Part shown: positions 1 to 6,663 of the stretch, piece after piece
Numbering within the stretch: the first letter of the stretch is position 1
How the letters are laid out: each line of letters opens with the position of its first letter
Source of the DNA: Burkholderiales bacterium
Lineage (GTDB): Bacteria; Pseudomonadota; Gammaproteobacteria; Burkholderiales; Burkholderiaceae_F
Direction: 5' to 3'
Assembly (NCBI GenBank): GCA_021298875.1
Contig: JAJTHJ010000392.1
Span: forward strand, 1 to 15,721
Length of the DNA: 15,721 nt
Program-made: the position numbers and the translations under genes
Notes under the pieces: generated by a model
What the model was told of the DNA's origin: nothing
What the model saw: only the letters and a program-made list of their open reading frames with translations
The model's database searches: none

Positions 1-1097
1 CGGGCTTTCTCGTCTTCAACCACCGCACCTACAAGCTGCTGCCGGCGCTCTTCGACGAACTCGGGGTAACCACCGGCAAGAGCGAGATGACTTTCGCGGT
101 CAGCGTCGCGCAGGGTGCGCGCCGGCTGGAGTGGGCCGGCAACAACCTGAACACGGTGTTCGCGCAGCGGCGCAACTTGTTGTCGCCGCGCTTCTGGTCG
201 ATGGTGCGCGACATCCTGCGCTTCAACCGCCAAGGCACGGCGATTGCGCTCGGCAACCAACCTGCGGGCAACGAATCGCTCGGCGAGTTTCTCGACCGCG
301 AATGCTATGGCGAACCGTTTCGCCAGTGGTATCTGTTGCCGATGGCCGCGGCGATCTGGTCCTGCCCGATGCGCACGATGCTGGCTTATCCGGTGGCGAC
401 CTTTCTGCGCTTCTGCCACAACCACGGCCTGTTGCAAGTGGAAAACCGCCCGCAGTGGTACACGGTGCCCGGAGGTGCGCGCCAGTACGTGCAAAAGATC
501 GCCGCGAAACTCCCCGACGTGCGCGTCGGCGAGCCGGTGCTGGAAGTGCGCCGCACCGACGCCGGCGTGACCGTGCGCAGCGCGAGCGGCACGGAAGTTT
601 TCGACCACGCGGTGCTGGCCTGCCACAGCGACCAATCGCTGCGGATGCTGGCCGACGCCAGCGCGGATGAGCGCAGCATCCTCGCCGCCTGCCGCTACCA
701 GCCCAACCGCACGCTGCTGCACACCGACACGCGGCTGTTGCCGCAAACGCGCGCGGTGTGGTCGGCGTGGAATTACATCAGCGACGGCGGCGACGAGCCC
801 AACGTTTCGGTCACCTATCTGCTGAACAAGCTGCAACCGCTGCCGTTTACGACGCCGCTGATGGTGAGCCTGAACCCGGTGATCGAGCCGCAGCCGGAGA
901 GGGTGATTGCCACCTTCGACTATGCGCACCCGATCTTCGATGCCCCCGCTGTGGCCGCGCAGCAGCGGCTGGCGCAGGTGCAGGGCCGCAACCAAGTCTG
1001 GCTCGCCGGCGCGTGGACCGGCTACGGGTTTCACGAGGACGGGTTGAAGTCCGGTCTGGCGGTGGCGGAGGCGCTGGCATCTGCGTCGACGAGCTGA
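1..1097 (+). CDS. FAD-dependent amine-oxidase-like oxidoreductase, 5' end cut off by the window
   Basis: The reading frame is open from base 3 and ends at TGA 1095-1097, leaving about 364 residues. The family (predicted NAD/FAD-binding proteins, COG2907-like) usually has somewhat over 400, so the N-terminal GxGxxG Rossmann segment probably lies outside the window. The visible start, GFLVFNHRTYKLLPALFDEL, is the typical post-Rossmann stretch of this family. Near the C-terminus, LAGAWTGYGFHEDGLKSGL is the second FAD-contacting motif of flavin amine oxidases. The substrate is unknown. In other bacteria these genes often sit beside DUF1365 and cyclopropane-fatty-acid-synthase-like genes, but nothing of that kind is present downstream here, so this looks like the last gene of its operon. 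It converges on the Crp/Fnr gene with 92 nt between the stop codons and no convincing terminator. The family call is firm; the reaction is not. Confidence 0.85.
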   Translation, partial: GFLVFNHRTYKLLPALFDELGVTTGKSEMTFAVSVAQGARRLEWAGNNLNTVFAQRRNLLSPRFWSMVRDILRFNRQGTAIALGNQPAGNESLGEFLDRECYGEPFRQWYLLPMAAAIWSCPMRTMLAYPVATFLRFCHNHGLLQVENRPQWYTVPGGARQYVQKIAAKLPDVRVGEPVLEVRRTDAGVTVRSASGTEVFDHAVLACHSDQSLRMLADASADERSILAACRYQPNRTLLHTDTRLLPQTRAVWSAWNYISDGGDEPNVSVTYLLNKLQPLPFTTPLMVSLNPVIEPQPERVIATFDYAHPIFDAPAVAAQQRLAQVQGRNQVWLAGAWTGYGFHEDGLKSGLAVAEALASASTS

Positions 1098-1189
1098 GGC
1101 CAGTCGAAAAGGGACCGCGCTCGATTCGTTTTTCGCAACCCGAGCCTCGATGGTCGAGAGCGTCTTGACAACCAACGCGCGGCGGCCGA

Positions 1190-1870
1190 TCAGCCGCCAT
1201 ACCCGCGCAACCCGTCCAGATCCTCGATCACGATCGCGCCGTACTCCACCCGCAGCAGCCGCGCCTGCTCCAACGTCTGCAGCGCCTGGTTGACGCGCTG
1301 GCGCGAGATGCCGGCCAGGTGGCCGAGCTCTTCTTGCGAGACCTCGATCCGCGCGTCCATGCCGGGATAGAGCACCGGGTTGAAGAGTCCCGCCACGCAG
1401 CGCGCCACGCGCGCGTCGGGGTCGTGCAGGCGCTGGCTTTCCAACATGCCGATGAACTGGCCGAGCCGCTCGTTTAACTGCACCAGCAGAAAACGGTTGA
1501 AGGGGATGCTGGTGTTCAGCAGCCATTCGAAAGTGCGCCGCGGCATCCGCACCGCGCGCGCGGCGGTGAGGGCCACCACGTCGTAGCGGCGCGGCTCGGT
1601 CTTGAGCAGGCTGCCCTCGCCGAACCAGCTGCCCGGCGGCAGGTTGGTGAAGGTGGCGGCGCGCCCGTCGGGCGTGGTCACCGTCATCTTCAACATCCCT
1701 TCGAGCACGCCGACCCAGGCATCGACCGGCTCGCCGCGGCGGCACACGTAGCCGCCTTCGGCCACTGCCAGCACTGCGCACTCGGCCGCGCAGCGCTGCA
1801 ACTGCTCCGCGGCGAGCAGGGCGCCCCAACGGGTGGCGCGCAGTTCTTCTTCGAGTGTCGGGGTCGGCAT
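1190..1870 (-). CDS. Crp/Fnr-family transcriptional regulator
   Basis: A 226-residue protein of usual length for the family. Residues about 20-125 form the cyclic-nucleotide-binding-like beta roll (RRGEPVDAWVGVLEG, then LPPGSWFGEGSLL and RRYDVVAL). E85 and R95 fall where Crp has its cAMP ribose and phosphate contacts, so a nucleotide ligand is possible but unproven. A long dimer helix follows at about 125-150. The winged helix-turn-helix lies at about 177-201 (SQEELGHLAGISRQRVNQAL). In the recognition helix the first Crp-type arginine is kept, while the Crp Glu and second Arg positions are both Gln. Cysteines at 27, 31 and 43 do not match the Fnr iron-sulphur spacing. The start at 1870 was chosen because the domain begins there; a longer in-frame extension to 2056 is Arg-rich, unlike the family, and would overlap the divergent gene. 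It is transcribed away from the acyl-CoA synthetase and may control it and itself. Confidence 0.9.
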   Translation of the reverse strand: MPTPTLEEELRATRWGALLAAEQLQRCAAECAVLAVAEGGYVCRRGEPVDAWVGVLEGMLKMTVTTPDGRAATFTNLPPGSWFGEGSLLKTEPRRYDVVALTAARAVRMPRRTFEWLLNTSIPFNRFLLVQLNERLGQFIGMLESQRLHDPDARVARCVAGLFNPVLYPGMDARIEVSQEELGHLAGISRQRVNQALQTLEQARLLRVEYGAIVIEDLDGLRGYGG

Positions 1871-1905
1871 GGCTGCTGCGGCGCAGCGTCGAAAGTTGCG
1901 GCAAT

Positions 1906-1921
1906 TGTCGCGCGAACGACA
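1906..1921. promoter_or_regulatory. Candidate Crp/Fnr-type operator, TGTCG-N6-CGACA
   Basis: Perfect 5-bp half-sites TGTCG (1906-1910) and CGACA (1917-1921) are separated by 6 bp, the same geometry as the Crp consensus TGTGA-N6-TCACA but with C in place of G at the fourth position. The site lies 36 bp upstream of the regulator start and 128 bp upstream of the synthetase start. That placement suits autoregulation and control of the divergent operon. A short palindrome in high-GC DNA can arise by chance, so this is a candidate only. Confidence 0.4.
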
Positions 1922-2034
1922 GCCGCGCACCGCCGCCGCGGTTAAGGTGCGCCGCTCACCGCGGGCAAATCCTGATTGGATTACAGTCCGCGGCCATAGA
2001 GGATCGGGGGCAGCCGCCCACCGGCCCACGTACC

Positions 2035-2040
2035 AAGGAG
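2035..2040 (+). promoter_or_regulatory. Ribosome binding site that sets the acyl-CoA synthetase start
   Basis: AAGGAG lies 9 nt before ATG 2050. The same frame is open upstream to an ATG at 1855, but that extension overlaps the divergent regulator and encodes a sequence unlike any adenylating enzyme. The Shine-Dalgarno match decides for 2050. Confidence 0.8.
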
Positions 2041-2049
2041 ATCGCAACG

Positions 2050-4002
2050 ATGGCATCGGCCGAGCGCGCCGCTGATACCTTTCCCCGCCTGCTCTTGCAG
2101 CACGCCAAGTGGCGCGACAAGCACCCGGCGCTGCGCGAGAAGGACCTGGGCATCTGGCAGACCTGGACCTGGGCCGAGGTCGCGGCCGAGGTGCGCCGGC
2201 TCGCGGCCGGGCTGCACCGGCAGGGCTTCAAGCGCGGCCAGCATCTGGCCATCGTCGGCGACAACCGGCCGCGGATGTACTTCGCGATGATGGCGGTGCA
2301 GGCGCTGGGCGGCATCCCGGTGCCGCTGTACCAGGACGCCATTGCCAGCGAAATGGTCTACGTGTTCCACAACGCGGAGATCGAATACGCGATCGTCGAA
2401 GATCAGGAACAGGTCGACAAGCTGCTGGAGGTGCGCGAGCAGCATCCGGCGCTGCAACACATCTACTACGACGACCCGCGCGGCCTGCGTCATTACGTGC
2501 ACCCGGGGCTGCTGTCGTACGAAGATCTGACGCGGCTGGGGCAGGAACTGGTGTCGGCGCAGCCACGCTTTGTCGACGAAGAAATCGCGCTCGGCTCGGC
2601 CGACGACGTGGCGGCACTCTTCTACACCTCCGGCACCACAGGCAAGGCCAAGGGGGTCGTGATCACGCACCGCGCGCTGATCGCCTCCGCGCAGGCCTAC
2701 GCCGAGCTGGAGAAGCTTTCCGCCTACGAAGACGTGCTCGCCTATCTGCCGCTGGCGTGGATCGGGCAGAACCTGTTTTCGTACGCGCAGGCGTTATGGT
2801 GCGGCTTCACCGTCAACTGCCCGGAGTCGGCCGCCACCGTCGCGCAGGACATGCGCGAGATTGGCCCGACCTATTACTTCGCACCACCGCGCGTCTTCGA
2901 GGGCCTGCTGACGCAGGTGATGATCCGCATGGAAGACGCCGGCACGCTCAAGCGCCGGATGTTCCATTACTTCATGGACGTGGCGCGGCGCGTCGGCGGC
3001 GACATCCTCGACGGCAAGCCGGTCGCGGGCGGCGACCGCTTCAAGTACGCGCTCGGCAATCTGCTGGTCTACGGGCCGCTGCGCAACATGCTCGGCATGA
3101 GCCGCGTGCGCGTGGCCTACACCGCGGGCGAGGCGATCGGGCCGGACTTGTTTTCGTTCTACCGCTCGATCGGCATCAACCTGAAGCAACTGTACGGCTC
3201 GACCGAGACCTGCGTGTACGTGTGCGTGCAGCCGGACGGGCAGGTCAAGTCCGACACCGTCGGCCCGCCGCTCGCCGGGGTGGAACTGAAGATCAAGGAC
3301 AACGGCGAAATCCTGCTCAAGACGCCCGGCCTGCTGCGCGAGTACTACAAGAACCCGGAGGCGACCGCCGAGGTGCTCGACGCCGACGGCTGGTACCACA
3401 CGGGCGACGCCGGCTATCTGGACAACGATGGGCACCTGAAGATCATCGACCGCGCCAACGACGTCGGCAAACTCGCGGACGGCACGCTCTTCGCGCCCAA
3501 GTACATCGAGAACAAGCTCAAGTTCTTCCCGCACATCAAGGAGGCGGTCGCCTTCGGCCACGGGTGCGAGCAGGCGACGGTCTTCATCAACATCGATTTC
3601 GAAGCCGTGGGCAACTGGGCCGAGCGGCGAGGGCTGCCGTACGCCGGCTACATCGATCTGGCCGGCAAGCCGGAGGTGCTGGAGCTGATTGCCGATTGCG
3701 TGGCCAAGGTCAATGCCGACCTGGCCGCCGACCCCAAGCTCGGCAACTCGCAGATCCACCGCTTTCTAGTGCTGCACAAGGAACTCGACCCCGACGACGA
3801 CGAACTCACCCGCACGCGCAAGGTGCGACGGCGCTTCATCCAGGACAAGTACGCGGTGCTGGTCGATGCGCTCTATGGCGGCAAGAGCGAGCAGTTCATC
3901 GAGACGCAGGTCAAGTTCGAGGACGGCCGCACCGGCAAGATCGGCGCGACCTTGAAGATCCGGGATGCCAAGACCTTTGCGGCGCTCGACCGTGCCGCAT
4001 GA
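2050..4002 (+). CDS. Long acyl-CoA synthetase (AMP-forming, ANL superfamily)
   Basis: A 650-residue enzyme expected to activate a carboxylic acid with ATP to an acyl-adenylate and then to the CoA thioester in the cytoplasm. All core motifs are present: the P-loop YTSGTTGKAKG at 192-202, the A5 motif YGSTE at 382-386, TGD at 451-453, and the hinge IIDRANDVGK from 465. LTRTRKVRRR (around 586-595) resembles the C-terminal region of long-chain acyl-CoA synthetases. After it comes a further segment of about 55 residues (LYGGKSEQF, then DGRTGKIGATLKIRDAKTF), making the protein longer than typical short- and medium-chain ligases. It opens the transport cluster, and the next gene starts 108 nt downstream across a heptamer repeat. 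Its place beside a HAAT-type transporter suggests it traps the imported acid. Chain length or aromatic specificity cannot be read from the sequence. Confidence 0.9.
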   Translation: MASAERAADTFPRLLLQHAKWRDKHPALREKDLGIWQTWTWAEVAAEVRRLAAGLHRQGFKRGQHLAIVGDNRPRMYFAMMAVQALGGIPVPLYQDAIASEMVYVFHNAEIEYAIVEDQEQVDKLLEVREQHPALQHIYYDDPRGLRHYVHPGLLSYEDLTRLGQELVSAQPRFVDEEIALGSADDVAALFYTSGTTGKAKGVVITHRALIASAQAYAELEKLSAYEDVLAYLPLAWIGQNLFSYAQALWCGFTVNCPESAATVAQDMREIGPTYYFAPPRVFEGLLTQVMIRMEDAGTLKRRMFHYFMDVARRVGGDILDGKPVAGGDRFKYALGNLLVYGPLRNMLGMSRVRVAYTAGEAIGPDLFSFYRSIGINLKQLYGSTETCVYVCVQPDGQVKSDTVGPPLAGVELKIKDNGEILLKTPGLLREYYKNPEATAEVLDADGWYHTGDAGYLDNDGHLKIIDRANDVGKLADGTLFAPKYIENKLKFFPHIKEAVAFGHGCEQATVFINIDFEAVGNWAERRGLPYAGYIDLAGKPEVLELIADCVAKVNADLAADPKLGNSQIHRFLVLHKELDPDDDELTRTRKVRRRFIQDKYAVLVDALYGGKSEQFIETQVKFEDGRTGKIGATLKIRDAKTFAALDRAA

Positions 4003-4101
4003 TCGATGAGGAAAAGCATGATGGATGATCAAGGGAATGATGGATGATGGGCCGGCGCCGCACCGACTGCGGACCATCATCCATCATCCATCATTCCTCA
4101 T
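3999..4101. repeat. Heptamer-based inverted repeat A (ATGATGG units)
   Basis: The left arm contains 7-nt units ATGATCG (3999), ATGAGGA (4006), ATGATGG (4018), ATGATCA (4025), ATGATGG (4037) and ATGATGG (4044), with two 5-nt interruptions. The right arm contains three exact CCATCAT units (4074, 4081, 4088) and then TCCTCAT (4095-4101), the reverse complement of ATGAGGA. The longest perfect pairing is 17 bp, 4034-4050 with 4081-4097, around a GC-rich 30-nt loop. The first unit overlaps the stop codon of the synthetase, and the last ends 9 nt before the next ATG. There is no U-run, so it does not look like an ordinary terminator. Confidence 0.85.
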
Positions 4102-4110
4102 GGGCTGAAG

Positions 4111-4440
4111 ATGAACAAACAAACCCTCCTCGCCATCTTGAGCCTCATCGTCGGCATCCCCACCGCCGCGATCGGGCTGGCCAACGGCAGTTGGCTGTGG
4201 GCGATCGTCGGGCTGGTGCTGGTGTGGACGTTCATCTACCAGGTGTTCCGCTGGATCGCCAAGGCCGGCAAGCCGGACGTGCAGATCAAGCCGGCGGCCA
4301 ACGCTGCGTGGTCGATGAAGGATCAGCCGACGCCCGGCGCGCCTGCACCCACCGCGGCACCGGCCGCCGCGCCGCCGCCGTCCGAGTCGGGCAGCGCTTG
4401 GGCGATGAAGGACAAGCCCCCCGGCGGAGACGCGCGATGA
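4111..4440 (+). CDS. Small two-helix membrane protein with duplicated AW(S/A)MKD(Q/K)P motif
   Basis: A 109-residue protein of unrecognised family. Two hydrophobic helices (about 5-23 and 28-47) are joined by a very short NGSW turn, so it should be a membrane hairpin with both ends on the same face. The tail from about 50 on is soluble and low in complexity (Pro/Ala-rich 73-90). It carries the same eight-residue pattern twice, AWSMKDQP at 66-73 and AWAMKDKP at 96-103, which looks like a duplicated docking motif. Its stop codon overlaps the livG start (ATGA at 4437-4440), so the two are probably translationally coupled. An accessory role for the transporter is inferred from position only. Codon use and the overlap support a real gene. 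Confidence 0.75.
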   Translation: MNKQTLLAILSLIVGIPTAAIGLANGSWLWAIVGLVLVWTFIYQVFRWIAKAGKPDVQIKPAANAAWSMKDQPTPGAPAPTAAPAAAPPPSESGSAWAMKDKPPGGDAR

Positions 4441-5219
4441 GCCGGCACATCGGCGAGACGATCCTTGCGGTGGAGAACATCTCGCTGTCCTTCGGCGGGG
4501 TGAAGGCGCTGACCGACATCTCGTTCGACGTGCGCGAGCATGAGGTGCGCGCCATCATCGGCCCCAACGGCGCCGGCAAGAGCTCGATGCTCAACTGCAT
4601 CAACGGCGTGTACTCGCCGCAGCAGGGCCGCATCACCTATCGCGGCCAGACCTTCGAGCAGATGAACCCGCGCCGCGCGGCGGAGTCGGGTATCGCCCGC
4701 ACCTTCCAGTCGCTGGCGCTGTTCAAGGGCATGACGGTGCTCGACAACATCATGACCGGCCGTAACCTGCGGATGAAGACCAACATCCTGCTGCAGGCGC
4801 TGCGGCTCGGGCCAGCACTCAAGGAAGAACTGGAGCATCGCGCCTTCGTCGAGCGCGTGATCGACTATCTGGAGATCCAGGCCTATCGCAAGACGCCGGT
4901 CGGGCGGCTGCCCTACGGGCTGCAAAAGCGCGTCGATCTGGGCCGTGCGCTGGCGATGCAGCCGCGGCTGCTGCTGCTCGACGAGCCGATGGCCGGGATG
5001 AACGTCGAGGAGAAGCAGGACATGTGCCGCTTCATCCTCGATCTGAACGACGAGTTCGGCACCACGATCGTGCTGATCGAGCACGACATGGGCGTCGTGA
5101 TGGACATCTCCGACCGCGTGGTGGTGCTCGACTACGGCAAGAAGATCGGCGACGGCACACCCGACGAGGTGCGCGCCAACCAAACCGTGATCGACGCTTA
5201 TTTGGGCGTGGCGCACTGA
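4437..5219 (+). CDS. livG: Branched-chain-type ABC transporter ATPase, LivG family
   Basis: A 260-residue cytoplasmic ATPase, normal for LivG. Walker A is GPNGAGKS (42-49), the Q-loop is in ARTFQSLALF (about 87-96), and the signature is the LivG-type LPYGLQKR (158-165) rather than LSGGQ. Walker B is LLLLDEP (178-184) and the H-loop histidine is at 216 in LIEHDMG. The C-terminal IGDGTPDEVRANQTVIDAYLG is the standard LivG ending. It should pair with LivF to power the two permeases. The ATG lies inside the stop codon of the preceding small membrane protein, with GGAG just upstream. A 342-nt gap then separates it from livH, which is unusual inside a transporter operon and is filled by palindromic repeats. 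Confidence 0.95.
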   Translation: MSRHIGETILAVENISLSFGGVKALTDISFDVREHEVRAIIGPNGAGKSSMLNCINGVYSPQQGRITYRGQTFEQMNPRRAAESGIARTFQSLALFKGMTVLDNIMTGRNLRMKTNILLQALRLGPALKEELEHRAFVERVIDYLEIQAYRKTPVGRLPYGLQKRVDLGRALAMQPRLLLLDEPMAGMNVEEKQDMCRFILDLNDEFGTTIVLIEHDMGVVMDISDRVVVLDYGKKIGDGTPDEVRANQTVIDAYLGVAH

Positions 5220-5257
5220 CGGTACCTACATGAATCGCCTGACCACCATGCCGCGGT

Positions 5258-5510
5258 CTTCCCTCACCCGGCGCTTCGCGCCACCCTCTCCCGGTGGGAG
5301 AGGGTCTGAAAAGCCCCTCTCCCTCAGGGAGAGACCGCTGAATGCCGTTGCATCCCGACTTCGGCCGATGAACCAGGCCCCCACCCCAGCCCTCCCCCGC
5401 TTCGCAGGGGAGGGGGTTACTCCCTCCCCCGCCTGCGGGGGAGGGTTGGGGTGGGGGCGTGGACGCCCCAACTTGGTGAGAGTCATGGGTAGGGGTTTGG
5501 GTGAGGGAAG
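5258..5510. repeat. Composite palindromic repeat cluster between livG and livH
   Basis: This accounts for most of the 342-nt gap 5220-5561. Its outer ends are perfect 12-bp inverted repeats, CTTCCCTCACCC (5258-5269) and GGGTGAGGGAAG (5499-5510). Inside, in order: a 10-bp hairpin, 5283-5292 with 5296-5305; an 8-bp palindrome, 5317-5324 with 5326-5333; and a large G/C-rich palindrome at 5377-5458. I see no gene in it. A Pro/Arg-rich frame from 5230 to 5565 is only the translation of these repeats. It resembles the dispersed CCCTC/GAGGG palindromes common between genes of high-GC proteobacteria; terminal inverted repeats raise the possibility of a small non-autonomous element, though no target duplication was identified. 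Confidence 0.75.
5377..5458. repeat. G/C-rich palindromic unit, copy 1
   Basis: A 24-nt arm at 5377-5400 is matched by its reverse complement at 5435-5458 with a single mismatch. Each arm also folds with the adjacent centre into its own hairpin: CCCTCCCC 5390-5397 with 5407-5414, and CCCTCCCCC 5422-5430 with 5437-5445. The first 42 nt (5377-5418) recur exactly at 9186-9227. Confidence 0.85.
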
Positions 5511-5561
5511 GACGCCGGCCATGGCACCACCGTTCACGCCACCCGTGCCTGCGAGCAGCCG

Positions 5562-6578
5562 ATGAACGCCAAGCAGCTCAAGAAAAACTGGCCGGTCTAT
5601 GTGCTTGCTGCGCTGCTCGCGGCGGGCCTGATCGCGCCGCTGGCCACCGGCGCGTCGGCGCCGGGCTTCTTCATCGAAGTGGTGATCGGTGGCCTGATGT
5701 CCGGCGTGCTGTATTCGCTGGTGGCGCTGGGCTTCGTGCTGATCTTCAAGGCGAGCGGCGTGTTCAACTTCGCGCAGGGCGCGATGGTGCTGTTTGCTGC
5801 GCTGGCACTCGCCCGCATGAGCGAGGTGATGCCGCTGTGGGTCGCCTTCGGGCTGGCCATTTTGATCATGATCGTCTTCGCCTGGGTGGTGGAGCGGCTG
5901 GTATTGCGGCACCTCGTCAATCAGGAAGGTGTCGTGCTGCTGATGGCGACCCTCGGCGTCACCTACTTCCTCGACGGCTTCGGCCAGACAGTGTGGGGCT
6001 CGGACGTCTACAAGATCGAGCTGGGGTTGCCCAAGGAGCCGATGATCCTGCTGCAAAACGTCTTCGACGGCGGTGTGCTGGTGGGCAGGGAAGACCTGTT
6101 CGCCGCGGTGATCGCCGCCCTGCTGGTGTTGTGCCTGGCGGTGTTCTTCCAGAAGACGCCGACCGGCCGCGCGCTGCGCGCGGTGGCCGACGACCATCTG
6201 GCGGCGCAGTCGATCGGCATTCCGCTCAATCGCATCTGGGTGATCGTCTGGGCGGTGGCCGGCGTGGTGGCACTCGTGGCCGGGATGATCTGGGGTGCGA
6301 AGCTCGGCGTGCAGTTCTCGCTGCAACTGGTGGCGCTCAAGGCGCTGCCGGTGGTGATCCTGGGCGGGCTGACCTCGGTGCCGGGCGCCATTTTGGGCGG
6401 TCTCATCATCGGCGTGGGCGAGAAATTCGCCGAGGTGTTCCTGGCGCCGGTGCTGACCAGCAAGTTCGACCTGGCGGGCGGCGGTATCGAATACTGGTTT
6501 GCCTACGTGCTGGCGCTGCTGTTCCTGCTGGTGCGGCCGGAGGGGTTGTTTGGTGAGAAACATATCGATCGCGTTTAG
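5562..6578 (+). CDS. livH: Branched-chain-type ABC transporter permease, LivH family
   Basis: A 338-residue inner-membrane permease. After a short basic N-terminus (NAKQLKKNW) it is almost wholly hydrophobic, with about eight membrane spans. The LivH hallmark GVLYSLVALGFVLIFKASG runs into VFNFAQGAM in the first quarter. The conserved cytoplasmic stretch RALRAVADDHLAAQSIGI near the middle is the loop expected to contact the ATPases, and the C-terminal ALPVVILGGLTSVPGAILGG glycine-rich helix is also typical. It is somewhat longer than E. coli LivH. With LivM it forms the translocation pore. The start has no strong Shine-Dalgarno; 5562 was chosen because the hydrophobic domain begins directly after it and upstream sequence is repeat. 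The heptamer repeat B begins 3 nt after its stop codon. Confidence 0.95.
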   Translation: MNAKQLKKNWPVYVLAALLAAGLIAPLATGASAPGFFIEVVIGGLMSGVLYSLVALGFVLIFKASGVFNFAQGAMVLFAALALARMSEVMPLWVAFGLAILIMIVFAWVVERLVLRHLVNQEGVVLLMATLGVTYFLDGFGQTVWGSDVYKIELGLPKEPMILLQNVFDGGVLVGREDLFAAVIAALLVLCLAVFFQKTPTGRALRAVADDHLAAQSIGIPLNRIWVIVWAVAGVVALVAGMIWGAKLGVQFSLQLVALKALPVVILGGLTSVPGAILGGLIIGVGEKFAEVFLAPVLTSKFDLAGGGIEYWFAYVLALLFLLVRPEGLFGEKHIDRV

Positions 6579-6581
6579 GCC

Positions 6582-6662
6582 GTGATCCGTTGGCCGTGAT
6601 CTGTGATCCGTTGGGGTCGCGGCGCACGGGAAACGGATCACGGATCACAGATTACGGATCAC
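6582..6662. repeat. Heptamer-based inverted repeat B (GTGATCC units)
   Basis: The left arm is five 7-nt units in uninterrupted phase: GTGATCC (6582), GTTGGCC (6589), GTGATCT (6596), GTGATCC (6603), GTTGGGG (6610). The right arm is four units in uninterrupted phase: GGATCAC (6635), GGATCAC (6642), AGATTAC (6649), GGATCAC (6656). The longest perfect pairing is 13 bp, 6599-6611 with 6640-6652. It fills the whole livH-livM gap. The only Shine-Dalgarno-like bases for livM (GGA at 6656-6658, 5 nt before ATG 6664) are in the last unit, so folding could hide the livM start. Confidence 0.85.
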
Positions 6663-6663
6663 G

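Noticed and set aside
1181..1198. GGCGGC/GCCGCC hairpin at the end of the Crp/Fnr gene as a terminator
   Set aside because: Six base pairs, overlaps the stop codon and has no U-run on either strand.
1870..1870. Fnr-type iron-sulphur sensing by the regulator, from cysteines 27, 31 and 43
   Set aside because: The spacing does not match the Fnr cysteine cluster and no fourth cysteine is at the expected place; the only other one is C158.
1976..2002. Sigma-70 promoter for the acyl-CoA synthetase (TTGGAT with a CATAGA/TAGAGG box)
   Set aside because: Spacing is 13-15 nt and the -10 match is poor.
2109..4028. A 639-codon open frame on + inside the acyl-CoA synthetase gene
   Set aside because: It is Arg/Ala/Gly-rich with no motif, and lies in another frame of a gene whose protein has every adenylation motif. 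High-GC DNA opens such frames.
3999..4101. CRISPR-like array
   Set aside because: Units are 7 nt without unique spacers, and the second arm is inverted; no cas genes in the window.
5230..5565. A 111-codon + frame starting after livG
   Set aside because: It is the translation of the palindromic repeats (Pro/Gly/Arg-rich) and overlaps the livH start; no ribosome binding site.
5226..6641. A 471-codon open frame on the minus strand across livH
   Set aside because: His/Gln/Arg-rich noise opposite a permease gene; its end translates the palindromic repeats.
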